In this document: positions 10,503 to 21,699 of the stretch, piece by piece | Position numbering within the stretch: position 1 is the first letter of the stretch | Layout of the letters: each line of letters starts with the position of its first letter | Assembly: GCA_012295275.1 (NCBI GenBank) | Contig: CM022671.1 | Coordinates: forward strand, 10,483,237-10,547,236 | Direction: 5' to 3' | From: Chrysomallon squamiferum | Lineage: Eukaryota; Mollusca; Gastropoda; Neomphalida; Peltospiridae | Length of the DNA stretch: 64,000 nt | Notes under the pieces: model-generated | Seen by the model: only the letters and a program-made list of their open reading frames with translations | What the model was told of the DNA's origin: nothing | Database searches by the model: none | Made by a program: the position numbers and the translations under genes

Positions 10503-10677
10503 GCAAAAACACAAAACGAAAATGAAAATTGGATGGACAATTTTTTTCTGTTAATTTATAAAATTTATATTACATTTATTTATTTTTGAAAAGCAAAACT
10601 TAGATGAGTTTTTAATAAATGTTACGAAAGGTACTTTTTGTTGTTGTTACTGCTTACAAAAAAAAAAAAAAAAAAAA

Positions 10678-10709
<32 letters not shown>

Positions 10710-11280
10710 ATAAAAAAAATAATAATAATAATAATTTTAATTTAAGAAATAATAATAGCAAAAAAAAAAAAAAAAAAATAAATAAATAAATAAATAAATA
10801 AATAAAAAAAAATAAAAAAAAAAAAATAGTAACAAAAAGAACATAAAAAAAAAAAAAAAATATCAAAATTCGAAATAAAAGAACTGGTGCCCGTTTCAAT
10901 TGCGCGTAGACTTAATTACTAAAATAACACCTATTACAGAGTACCGGTCACTTCTTATAAAAATGGAAGAAATTGTTCGAAATAATCTTTTGTTTTGACG
11001 AGGTTAGTTGAATTAAATTATATCGGAAAATATTTAATTTTAGATTATGACAGTCAGCTGTAGCGTTAGATAAATATAAACGAGAGCATTGTAATTTGGA
11101 ATATTGTAATGACTGGTCCATGGAACTGGAAAAACAACAATAGTAACGACCCCCCCCCAAAAAAAAAAGTAAATACAAATTTAAGCAGATAAACATGCGA
11201 AAGACAGTTGATAATAGATTTTATTAATAATCGAAAATCAAGTATTACTCACAACTACACCTTCCCTTATGCACAAAAAT

Positions 11281-11345
<65 letters not shown>

Positions 11346-11832
11346 TCCACAATATATTAATGGAAATTAAAAACATTTAATTTAATTAGTTATAATTATC
11401 CAAAATTATTTAATCTGTATTCTAATGTCTTTAAACATATAAAGAATTAAACAGCTGAATTCATATCATAGTTTTGAACTTTAAATTAGATAATAAAAAG
11501 GATAACAGTGGGCCATTGTTTGATACTAGTGAAGCTGCTTTATTAAGTCTCAATAGAAACCTAGCCACTGGCTTACCAGATTGAGATGTCATTATTTTCA
11601 AACTGACAGTTGAAATGCCAAGCTTATTTAACATTTATTTTAAGTTTTGAAAGGTATAAGTAATCAGCCATTTTGAATTTTGATATTTTATAAAGTTTTC
11701 TAAATTTTATTTTAAACTAGATAATTACTCAGTTAAGTAAGTCTACTAATGAATGATACTTTGTCCTGAAAAATCAATTCATTTTACTAATGATATTTAA
11801 TTTTTCATGTTTTTTTTTTATGTTTGTTTCAG
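10503..11832. other. A-rich and (AAT)n sequence, no gene
   Basis: 10659-10860 is almost pure A with TAAA units on the + strand. 11149-11168 has a C-run followed by an A-run. About 11283-11345 is an (AAT)n array of around 20 units. No conserved coding sequence was seen between these tracts. Confidence 0.7.
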
Positions 11833-11895
11833 AATTACCAGTACTGATACGAGATAAAAATTATTCTTTGAATAACGATGTTAGGATGTGTTTTG
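11833..11895 (+). other. Exon-like module (acceptor to GTAAGT donor)
   Basis: A 63-bp segment follows TTGTTTCAG and ends at TGTTTTG|GTAAGT. It resembles the segment at 22151-22204, which has the same acceptor, a related AAYNACMAGTAC start and the same TGTTTTG|GTAAGT end. No long reading frame runs through it. It could be an untranslated exon of a duplicated gene or a chance part of a repeat. Confidence 0.3.
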
Positions 11896-12039
11896 GTAAG
11901 TTTATACAAAATACTTAAGCTATATCCTGTGTTTAAATGTCAGAAAATGATAGAGTAACTGATAATCTGCGATATTATTTTTATAGTGTAATGTATGGTG
12001 CAAAGTATAATTTTGATTATTTATATAGTGGTCATGATC

Positions 12040-12860
12040 TAAAATTTGGCAGGTGTGTTAGCTGCTCAATCTCTAACAGAGTTGTCCGTTAACTAAATCT
12101 GTTATCAATTCATTGATTTCTTATAGTTAATTTTTCTTTCACCTGCACTGTCATTTTCCTTTTTCTTGGAGTGGATATTTATTTTTAAATGTTATGAGTT
12201 AAAATAATAAGAATCATTTTTGTGAATCATTCACTGTTTCTGCCAATAGCTGATCATTGTTTCCAGCTGCTGTTATGTTACACATTTATTCAAATACTTT
12301 TGCTTAATCATTCAGATTTTTAAATATTCATTTAATTCATAGTTAATTAGTCATTTTAATAATAATAATACTACAAAAAAAAAATTGGTGACATTACTTT
12401 TTGTTTAAAAGCCTCTGACTGAAATATTAAAATTTAAAATGTATCAAAAATAAATAAACAAAAATAATACAATTTAATTTGTCATAATTATAATATACAT
12501 CTGTGTACAATTTTATATATTTCTAAATACTTAAACTGAGATTAAATAAAACAATAATAATGATAATAATAATAATAATGAAACATCTGCTGATGCAGTG
12601 TTGATATTAATATGTGCATCATGCATTTGTTGTCAGTCTTCTAAACTTAACAAATAATAAAATAGTTATTATTAAAAATAAATAAATTATAAAAATAAAA
12701 ATTAGCTAGTCATTAAGATTTAGAATGTACTCAATATGAAGCAAACAATCCATTTATTCAAATCAGTGCTTTAATTTTATACCTAAGAAGGTATAAAAAT
12801 GCTAAATTGACAGCAATCTATATAAATCAATAAGTCTATCTATCCACTAGAGAAATAAAC
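12040..12860 (+). repeat. Dispersed repeat family, copy 1
   Basis: Landmarks in order are GCTGCTCAATCTCTAACAG (12060), TCTTGGAGTGGATATTTATT (about 12164), GAATCATTCACTGTTTCTGC (about 12224), GTGTTGATATTAATATGTGC (about 12600) and TCATTAAGATTTA (about 12710). The same landmarks in the same order occur at 18320-19290 and 50850-51790. The family is non-coding as far as I can see; no TIRs, tRNA-like head or poly(A) end was found. Confidence 0.75.
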
Positions 12861-12904
12861 ACAACACCTCAGTGAAGGTTCATGTTAATTATTTAATTAT
12901 GATA

Positions 12905-13505
12905 TTTGCTGCTGCTTGTTGATTCCGGCACTTTTCTAGCTTGTTAAAGGTTTCGTATTCGTCATTCAAAAACATTTGGTTTCCCCGCCTACCTGAATTC
13001 TCATCTTCACCATTTATTTCACTCTCTCTTAATTCTCTATGCTCTGTTCTCTTCTCTATTTTAATTACCTTGAACCTTGAAAAAAATTAATGTGCTAATC
13101 AGAGCAAGCTGTTGCAAAGCACGTCTATGACAGACACGCTTTCTGACAGGTCAGCGGGCATGTCTGTCGCAGAAAAGAGTTTTGGCTAAAGAAAGTGAAT
13201 GGGTTCTCGTTACGATTACAGGACACAAGGGAGTGTCCAGCATATTGGATTGTAATGAATCGGTTGCAATGTTTCGTTGATGTTTTCTGCTTCTTGTTGT
13301 TTCCAGCACTTGTCTTGCTCGCTGAATGTCTCGTATTCGTCACCGGGTCCGTGTTGGTTGGGTCCTGTTTGTTTGTTCTGTTCTTGGCTGCTGTTGATGT
13401 TTCCTTGTTTTTTTTGGCTGCTTCCCTCTGGTCCAACAATTCCAAACTTTTTTTTCTTTCCAAATGTCTTTTTATTAATTTATAAAATGCTATAAACATC
13501 TGCAA
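12905..13505 (-). pseudogene. Two related retroelement-like coding scraps
   Basis: On the - strand, 13270-13345 encodes GDEYETFSEQDKCWKQQEAE, and 12905-12975 encodes the related NDEYETFNKLEKCRNQQAA, so a short coding block occurs twice about 350 bp apart. The first is preceded by a Lys/Gln/Asn-rich stretch in the same frame. They lie next to the 3' end of the LINE at 13703 and may be ORF1-type debris, but I cannot name a family. A poly(A) run on the + strand at about 13557-13586 follows. Confidence 0.3.
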
Positions 13506-13553
13506 CTCAGAATAAGAACATGAGTGTAGTTAACTTATTTATATTTATTTATT

Positions 13554-13589
<36 letters not shown>

Positions 13590-13730
13590 ATTAATTTAAC
13601 TGGTAATTCAAATTGATCCGTCAAACAGTCGATCCATCCAAAGATCAGTCAGTTGGACAACCAATCAATCTATAAGTCAGTAAATTCATTCGATTGTTGT
13701 TACTTTTTTTTTTTTTTCACACAAAAATAT

Positions 13731-14080
13731 TCAACTCCAAGAGTCTAAAGTTTGTGTTTTGTGTTCAGTGTCCGTTACTGCAGTGAGGACTAACTCTCTG
13801 TCTTTCGTGTTTGGTGCCAAGATGTTTTGGAGCCTGAAATTGATTTTTAGTTCCTCCAGTGTGTTACGTAGTGCTTGTCTTTCCTTGGCGAAATTGTGAC
13901 AGTGAAACAAGTAGTGTTTGATGGTTTCAGAGAGTGCACAGCTGCAGTTGGATGATGTGGTGTTGTGGTATTTGTATCAGATTGCAGTTAAGTTGGTCAA
14001 GTAACCAATTCTTACTTTGCTGAGATTGTTGGCGAGTGTGATTTTGAGTGTTTTGGTTAGTGGTTTGATGTTCAAGTGTC
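13731..14080 (-). pseudogene. LINE C-terminal Cys/His motif
   Basis: Continuing past the stop at about 14079 in the same frame, the translation shows LANNLSKVRIGYLTNLTAI, a stop, then NCSCALSETIKHYLFHC. The C-x-C...H...H-x-C spacing is the zinc-finger-like end often seen after the RNase H domain in such LINEs. The last stop is at 13731-13733, only some 13 bp before the poly(A) tail. Confidence 0.6.
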
Positions 14081-15167
14081 ATTTGTTTTTGGTGTTGTTC
14101 CATTCGTTTTGCCACTGCTTGTCATAATGTTTGGCTGCGATGGAGAGAATTTTGTTTATTTCATAGTGTATATCGGTGCAGATGTCTTTGGCTTTAATGC
14201 TGAGTGACTCTTTGGCGTAATGGTCGGCAAGTTCATTGCCGATGATGCTGACATGTGCTGGGAGCCACTTGATGATTAGTTGTTTGTCGTTGTGTTGTAT
14301 GTCCTCGTGTAGATGTTGTATTCTGCTGAGTAGGTCTGGACTGCTGGAATGTCCAGATTGTACTGAGATGACGGAACTTAGGCTGTACGAGAATATGACT
14401 GTGTGTTTGTTGTTGTTGTGTTTCACCCACAGCATGGCTTTGATGATGGCAACCAATTCAGCAATGTACACTGAAAGGTGATTTCTGATGCGGCCGAATT
14501 GTATGCATGTGGGTTTGTTTGTGTGATCTTGGGCATCGGTGTAGATGTGTGTGTGTTGTTTGTAGTTGTCGTTTGCTGCTGCTAGAAATATGGCTTTTTT
14601 GAAGGGTGTGAACTCTGTTTTCTCTGTTTCTGTTTTGATCAGGAAAGGTGTGTTTATTGCTGGTTTTGTTTCTTTGTGGTATGCTGGCTGTGGCATTTCT
14701 CCTAATCCTGTTTCCCTTTTGATTTTGTTGGCTGTTGTCAGGAAATTCGATAGTAGTGGATTATGCGATTTAAAGGGTTGCCCTATTCTTTGTTGGTCGG
14801 GGACCAGATCTTTGACAGGGTGGTCTGTGTTCAGGGTGTATATTTTCAGGTTGTATTTCAGTAGCTGCAGCTTTCTTCTGTATTTCAGTGGTTGGATGCT
14901 GTATTCTGACAGGAGGCTGTCAGACGGTGTTGTGTTTGGTAGGGGCCGATCACTCTGAGGGCGCTGGATTGAAGTGTGTCTAGTTTTTTTAAACAGTGTT
15001 CGGGAGCATTCGAGTAAGCCGTGGCTCCGTAGTCGAGCCTGGAGAGAATACACGCTTTGTTCATCAAAGTTAGTGTTGACTCGTTTGCTCCCCAATTGGT
15101 TGCGGAAATTAGCTTTAGAAGATTGAGCGTTTTTTTGCAGGATGCAATTATGTTGTGTATGTGGCAT
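14079..15167 (-). pseudogene. LINE thumb and RNase H fragment
   Basis: One 362-codon frame covers part of the thumb region and an RNase H domain. RNase H residues: IYTDAQ keeps the first Asp and AELVAI keeps the Glu; the expected SDS is SYSLSSV, so the second Asp is Tyr; PAHVSIIGNELADHYAKES keeps the His, Asn and last Asp. Loss of one metal ligand suggests the domain is dead even where the frame is open. The C-terminal part continues past a TGA at about 14079. Confidence 0.8.
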
Positions 15168-15185
15168 CCGAAGTTGAGTTGACTG

Positions 15186-15662
15186 TCAAATGACTAGAAA
15201 TTTGAATGTTTTGGTTTCTTTTATGACATTGTCAGTGTTTAGTGTGATTTTGTTGTCTGTTTTTCTGTTGAAAAGGAGGTATGTCATTTTTGAAAGAGAA
15301 ATCTTTATGCCCCATTTCAATGCCCAGTCATTTACATTGTTTAGGTCTTTTTGTATTTGTTTCTGTATTGCGGTTGATCTGCCTGCAGGCCAAAAGGCGC
15401 AGTCGTCTGAAAAGAGTGCTGTGTTTATTGGTTGGGTTGGTGGAGTTTTGGCATTGTCTTGTTTGTCGAGTGCTGGTACGATGTCGTTGAAGAGTGTTGG
15501 TGAGATCACAGATCCTTGTGGAATGTCATTTTCGATTATCATTTTCTTGGAGGTGTGACCATTCACTTTGACTGCTATGGATCTGTTGTTGATGAAGTTG
15601 AACATGTTGCCTTTGATGTTGTTGTTGATTAATTTGACGAGCAGTCCTTCCCTCCATACCAT
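15186..15662 (-). pseudogene. LINE reverse transcriptase core fragment
   Basis: This is the longest open piece of the palm domain. It begins in the FDMVWREGLL block, contains VKVNGHTSKK and DIPQGSVISPTLFN, and then the catalytic FSDD (the family normally has F/Y-A-D-D), with the second and third metal-binding Asp residues kept. It ends near TKTFKFLVI, after which the thumb continues in the frame of 14079-15167. The first catalytic Asp lies in VFLYIEKAFDM just upstream, where it appears as Glu (YIEKAFD instead of YxDxxxAFD). Confidence 0.75.
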
Positions 15663-16860
15663 GTCGAATGCTTTTTCAATGTATAGGAATACTGTATTGA
15701 ATTTGTTTTATTTAATAAAAGATTGGTTGATTGATGTTTGCAGGCGTGTGATCTGGTCATTTGTGCTCTGTTTCATCCTGAAGCCGCTTTAATATTTGCT
15801 GATTAAGTTGTTGTCGTTTAAATGCTGGCTCAGGTGTGTGTTGATCATCGTTTCCAGTGTTTTGCATGCGTGACGTCAGTGTGATCGGTCTGTAGCTGTT
15901 GGGTAGTAAGTGATCTTTGTGTGGTTTGGGCAAACTGAAACATTCGGCATGTTTCCAGTTTGTTGGAATCTTGCCTGTGGTCCATATTGTGTTGTAGAGG
16001 GCGAGTAAGATTAGTAGTGTTTCATCTGGTAGGTGTTGTGTTATTGTGTAGCTTATTTTATCTGCTCCTGTGGCTGTACTTTTCTTGTTTTAGGGGGCAT
16101 GTTCAAGTTCGCTGATGTTAAAGAGTTGATTGTATTTCATGTGTTCTGTGTCTGCGGAATATTTGTCGATTGTTAGATTGTCCAGTGGTTTCTTTGTGAA
16201 TTTCACTGGGAAGTTTGAGTTGCTGCTGGACTTGGTGAAAGTTTCGCTGAGTAGGTCCGCTTTTTGCTTGTTGGTGAATTGGATGTTGTTTTTGTAGACA
16301 GTGTTAATTCTGTGGATTTTTTTTTTTGCCTTGGAAGTTTTTCACTTTGGCCCACGTCTTTGACTGATGTTTTGTGGTCGATGTTGTTGCAAAAAAAGTT
16401 CCCAGTGTTCTTGTTTTGCAATGAGAATTAGATTGGAAACTTCTTTTCTTGCTATTTTGTGTTTTTTCGTGTCTGGAATAATTTCTGTCTTTTTTTTTGT
16501 ATTGTCTTCTGAATTTGTTTCTTTCTTTGCATTTCTTTTCTATGCGTTCCGCTCACCAGGGAGTGGATATTTTGCCGGTGCATTGTCTGTCGTTTTGGGT
16601 ATGAATTTGTTAGCAATGGAGGGTATCGTGTTGGTGAGCGATGTGCAGTAGGTGTCGATGTCGTTGGGGTTCTTTGTGGTGATGTTTCTGCATGCTTTGT
16701 TGAAGTTCCATTTGGGTGTGAAAATGGATGTGTCCAAGGTGTTCTTGCTAATATAGTTGGTGAGTATTTGGTGATGGCACTTCTAACAAATATCGCAACT
16801 TTTTTTTGATCTCTGCATGTGTTTTTTGTGGATCGTGATGGTAGCTCAGCATTCAATATG

Positions 16861-18064
16861 TTTATTTTTTTTCCTCTTTATTGTTTCCCAAATGTTTTGA
16901 TTGCTTTCATTTTCGGTGTCGGTGTCACATAGGCTTGCTAATATGTGTATGTTTCAGTTTATGATTTTTTATTCTGCTGTTTCCTCTGAGTCAGAATGTG
17001 TGTGTGTGGATGTGTTGTCGTTGATTTTTTTTTTGTTTGCTGTTACATTTGCTTTTTTCTACGGATCTAGGGCTCATGTCCCTCGGTCGTTTAGGAACTC
17101 TAGTTTCCATATCTGAGTGGTCAGTCACGGTGCTGTATGTTTTCATGTGTTTGGTTGCCATTGTGTGTGGCTTGTTGTGTAATTGTTGTTGTTCTTTTGT
17201 TTTTTGATAATAGTTCAATTTTAAATATATAGACAAATCTATATAAATTTTAAAAAGTCTAAAGCTATGATAACTCACTTTGAGACCGAGAAAAAGCTAA
17301 AAGATATATTTGTTATTTAAGATACCAGAAAGCAAAAGACAAAGAAGAACAAACAGTAAAAAAGTAAAAAGAAAAGTAATAAGGGTAACAATAATACAAA
17401 TGGCTACAAATAATATAAATAAGAATCTAAAAGTAAATAAAGAAAGTAAATGAAACAGTATCTTTCGTTTCTGAATTCCGCTCAGCAAGCACAATCCGTA
17501 TGTGAATATTCGTCACAGCTTCTCTTACGGGCTTACACCATGTCAGGGTCGACCAAATGGCGGCGAGTCTCTTCAAACATACAATGATATCTGAAAAATT
17601 GAGGTCACATCTATTGACTCTGATGAACATTTAAACAAATAAAGATATAAATGAAAAAAATAAAGAAATAAACAAGGAAATAAAGAAAAGAAAAGAATAC
17701 AAAAAGGTGGATTTCTCATGGAAAAGAGATTACACCAGGGTTGCCAGGAGTTAACCATTTTAACTCCAGTTTTCCATGTGTTTTCCATATGTCAGTGTTT
17801 ATGAGTGGAGTGACAATATATTGATAGAGCAGTAACGTTAGAGCAAATGATAATTATGAAACAAGAGGTACTTGGAACCTTTCGTCATATTAATAACCAG
17901 ATTTTAAATAACAACAATAAATGCATTTATGTACTGAAATCAGGTTATTTTAATTTTTCTTTTTGAAAAAATATATTAATATTTTCAGTGAAATAATTAT
18001 TTATTCTTAACAAACATTTTGTGTAAAAAAAAATGTATATAAATTATTTATTTTATGTTTTCAG
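16861..18064. other. Region without a clear gene; locally GC-richer island
   Basis: 17000-17280 may still be 5' LINE debris. 17465-17580 is richer in G+C than its surroundings and contains ATGGCGGCGAG and TACGGGC, giving several CpGs in an otherwise CpG-poor sequence. A - strand frame of 67 codons crosses it but matches nothing I know. It could be an old promoter or first exon, or the 5' end of the LINE. Confidence 0.35.
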
Positions 18065-18299
18065 TAATCTGCAGCTAGAAAACTAAACTGTGAAAATGAC
18101 ACAAGATTTGAAGGAAGGTAAAACTGCCTCAGAAGGAAATCACAAAATTTGACAATGAACTCAGGTTAGTGCCATTAGTTTCAGATACTTAATTTATTTT
18201 ATTAGTTGTCTTTATGCTACTGTAACCATATCGAAACCCAATGTGTGTAGATAATGTCTGAATTAAGATGTTTTGCTAGATTGTTATCAAGTCATCAGA

Positions 18300-18755
18300 A
18301 AATCTAAAAAGACATGTTAGAGGTCACATGCTCAATCTCTAACAGACTTAGCCATCAAATAAATCTAGTTTAATTCCTTACATTTCTTATATATAATTTC
18401 TTCTTTTGCCTGCACTGTGAAATTTCCTTTTTCTTGGAGTGGATATTTATTTTGAAAATATTGAGTTAAAATAATCAATAAGAATCAAATCAAATTGCAT
18501 TAGAAATAAATTCATTTTTGTGAATCATTCACTGTTTCTGCCAATAGCCGAGCATTGTTTCCAATTGTTGTTATGTTACACATTTATTAGACATTCCTGA
18601 TTAAAACATTAAGATTTTTAAACATTCATTTAATTCATAGTTAACTTGTCTTTTCCAATTTTTTGAAAATATAATGTAAGCTAATTAATAAAAACAAGAC
18701 AATACTTAAACATTTTTCTTTCAAAGCCTCCAAATTAAGTTTATTTTTTTTTACC

Positions 18756-18792
<37 letters not shown>

Positions 18793-20097
18793 GTTATTAT
18801 TGTTATTCTTGTAGCAATTTAGTTTTTTCTCAAAAGAAACTATAGTACATCAAATTTGAAAGTAGTGTAGAGAAATTGAAAATAAAACATTATAGAAGTA
18901 TGTAAGATAAATATTTCTGACTAAAATATTAAAATCTAAAATGTAACAAAAGATAATAACAACATAATAGAGCTTATTTAGCTGATAGTTCTCTGTAATC
19001 AAAAGAGCTCCTGAAATTATTGCACTGATTTCATTGTTGAAGTAAGATTAAATATTTCTTCAGACTATTTCAATGTTGATATTAATCTGTGTATCAAGGG
19101 TTTGTTGTTAAGCGTAGTCTTCTAAACTGATTAAAATAGAAAATAATAAATAATAAATCATATTATTAAAAATGAATAAATAATAAAAGTTTAACTGCAC
19201 TTGGTAAGATTTAAAAAAAAAAATATTATGATGGAAACAATCCACAACTTCAAATCAGATTGAGTAAAATTTTCAACGAAAATATAAAAATGACTTAGCA
19301 TTAATTTGAAACTAAGGGTATATTCAAAGACAATTCAAGAAACTACTAAAAACAAAGGTTTAAGCATGTATTATCATAATTACAATTTATCAAACTGGTA
19401 CTAAGACATTGTATTGTAATGTCAATATCACAATGAAGTAAGGAAAAAAAAAAAATTCTGCAACATACATTTTTTTTAAAAGCCTCATCATTAAGTTTAT
19501 TTTTCAGGAGTATAGAGCTTTAGAAATAATTATCAACTGAACTACTGTATTTTTATTATTATTAATATTGCTGTTATTGTTGTAGCCATTTTTGTTTTAT
19601 TCAAATCAAACTGTAGTACATTAAATTTTGAAAACTGTACAGAAATTGTCAACTAAAAATTCTACAAATAAGTAAGATAAATATTTCTGATAAAATATTA
19701 AAAGCTAAAATGTAACAACAAATTAATAGACCTTATTTCGGATATTAGAAATTAGAAACTAGAAACCATTTTAACTCATAGTTCTCTTTCATCAAAAGAA
19801 CTGTTGAAATTATTGCACTGATTTCATTGTTGAAGTAAGATTAAATATTTTTTCAGACTATTTCAATGTTGATATTAATCTGTGTATCAAGGGTTTGTTG
19901 TTAAGCATAGTCTTCTAAACTGATTAAAATAGAAAATAATAAATAATAAATCATATTATTAAAAATGAATAAATAATAAAAGTTTAACTGCAGTAGGTAA
20001 GATGTAAAAAAAATATATATATATATTATGATGGAAGCCATCCACAAATGCAAATCAGATTGAGTAAAATTTTCAACTAAAATATAAAAATCACTTA
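18300..20097 (+). repeat. Dispersed repeat family, copy 2 with partial tandem duplication
   Basis: Landmarks from copy 1 reappear: CTCAATCTCTAACAG at about 18330, CTTGGAGTGGATATTTATT at about 18432 and CATTCACTGTTTCTGCCAAT at about 18526. The 3' part is then present twice in tandem, at about 18900-19400 and 19680-20100 plus 20740-20900. GAAATTATTGCACTGATTTC occurs at about 19012 and 19807, and TTGTTGAAGTAAGATTAAAT at 19035 and 19829. A further piece ends near 21170 with a 40-odd A run. Confidence 0.75.
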
Positions 20098-20735
20098 GGG
20101 TCATTCCGTGTCAAATCACCCAAAAAAGAAGAAATTTAAATCGACCGTCTTACTCGATGATCAAGAGAGATGGTGATTCCTAGCATTCAGAATTGATCAT
20201 TCAGGTTTTAGTTAATCAGATGTTAATGGCTGAAAAGGTGTTATTTTCATGTATGTGCATTTTTTAAATCTATATTGTGGCTAAACAAAAAATACTAAAC
20301 CCAGGAAACTTTTATATGTTTTAGGTAACATGTGGGAGATTAAATTTCAATAAAGGTCATCTCAAGATCACGTGATCCACACGGTCAATTTCAAGGTCAT
20401 AGCAAAGGTCAAAAGGTCAAGGTACTCCAATATTTTCCAAACTAAACACAAATGGCAGATTTGGTATCCTTGACATTTTGCCTTTCTAACAGTACCAATT
20501 TTATGAAGATTGGCCCAGTAGTTCCTGAGATATGAGGGTTCTAAGGTTGATGTTCACACCCATTTTTGGCAAAAATCTCAAAATTCAGTGGGCCGTATCT
20601 CCCACACCACTGTTCTGATTGGGCTAACATTTCAGATTTGGTGCTGTGGGATCCCAGTCAACAAGTATACCAAGTTTCATAAAAATCTGAGACGGTCGGG
20701 TTTAAACCATTGGGTGATTTGACACGGAATGACCC
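20098..20735. mobile_element. 638-bp TIR element (non-autonomous DNA transposon), TSD CTTA
   Basis: The ends are perfect inverted repeats of 26 bp starting GGGTCATTCCGTGTCAAATC on both strands. A CTTA flanks each side (20094-20097 and 20736-20739). The sister repeat copy at about 19296-19320 reads GACTTAGCATTAATTTG with a single CTTA and no insert, which is the empty site. There is no transposase frame inside. The interior has phrases such as CCAAGTTTCATAAAAATC and AGATTGGCCCAGTAGTTCC that I associate with a widespread invertebrate TIR repeat. The superfamily is not determined; a 4-bp target repeat limits the options. Confidence 0.9.
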
Positions 20736-20739
20736 CTTA

Positions 20740-21125
20740 GCATTAATTTGAATGAGAGGGTATATTCATAGATAATTCAAGAAACTACTGAAAACAATGG
20801 TTATAGCATGTATTACCATAAATACAATTTATCTAACTGGTACTAAGTCTTTCTATTGTAATTTCAATAGCACAATATGAACTAAGTAAAAAAAAAAGGA
20901 TTAAATATTTCTTCAGTCTAATCAAGTGTCGATATTAATATATACATCAAGAATTTGTTAAGGTTAGTTTTCTAAACTGACTAAAAGAGAAAATAATAAA
21001 TAATAAAATATTGATTATTAAAAATAAATAAATTATAAAAATTTAGTCAGTCATTAAGATTTAAAATAAAATAAATACAGCATGAAGGAAACAATGCAAA
21101 AATTCAAATCAGACTGAGTTACATG

Positions 21126-21170
<45 letters not shown>
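20740..21170 (+). repeat. Continuation of dispersed repeat copy 2 and poly-A tract
   Basis: Immediately after the 638-bp element the host repeat resumes (TTAGCATTAATTTGAATGAG), followed by another partial unit with TCTTCAGTCTAATCAAGTG (about 20912) and CATTAAGATTTAAAATAAA. It ends in a pure A run at about 21130-21170. Confidence 0.7.
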
Positions 21171-21173
<3 letters not shown>

Positions 21174-21420
21174 AGCATTGCTTTGAAACTACTTTTCTAT
21201 CTACATGTAATTCAAGAAAGTACTGAAAATAATAGATCAAGTAAGTGGAACCAAACTTTCAGCTCGACTGATCAAGATTATCGAAAAATAAACAATAAAA
21301 ACCTTTGAGTCAGTGAGTGCATCATTAAGTCAAACAGTTTCTTCCTTCTGAATACATGCACATATATACATAACTGAAACACAGATAAACACACACAGAC
21401 TATTATGCTAATGATTAAAA

Positions 21421-21456
<36 letters not shown>

Positions 21457-21699
21457 TAATAACAATAGTAAAGAAAAGAAAAGATATTTACTGATTTAGA
21501 AACAAACACTTAAAATTTATAAATTACTTTTATTGACATCAACTCTTGCTTTCATTTGAAAATTCAGTATGATAAGAAAGTGAGAAACAGATATTATATA
21601 TTTATTTCTCATGTTTTATTTATAAAGAAATCCCAGTTTATCAGTTGAAATTATTAAGAGAAAGCCAGGTATTTTATTTCAATTCTTTTACTTGTTTAA

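Larger units (their letters stand above)
13703..16860 (-). pseudogene. Non-LTR retrotransposon (RT plus RNase H type), broken
   Basis: This is a LINE read on the - strand, copying itself through target-primed reverse transcription in life. From 5' to 3' it has a linker with NWNFNKACRNI-like sequence (about 16700), SYRPITLTS (about 15880), FDMVWREGLL (about 15660), IPQGSVISPTLFN (about 15510), ALFSDDCAFW (about 15400), a thumb with CILSRLDYGATAYSNAPEH (about 15030), RNase H (14200-14560) and a C-terminal Cys/His motif (about 13900). The short 3' end is followed by a poly-T tract on the + strand at 13704-13718, that is, a poly(A) tail. Several frame changes and stops break it. No endonuclease domain is recognisable before 16860, so it is 5' truncated or eroded. 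RNase H and FADD-like motifs suggest the I/Nimb group, a tentative call. Confidence 0.8.

Noticed and set aside
10654-10899. - strand frame of Phe, Tyr and Leu runs
   Set aside because: It is the complement of a poly-A/TAAA tract next to the Piwi relic; not a membrane protein.
13195-16651. Several + strand frames of 80-130 codons across the LINE
   Set aside because: The RT, RNase H and Cys/His motifs are on the - strand and in conserved order; the + frames have hydrophobic, Cys-rich content typical of antisense shadows.
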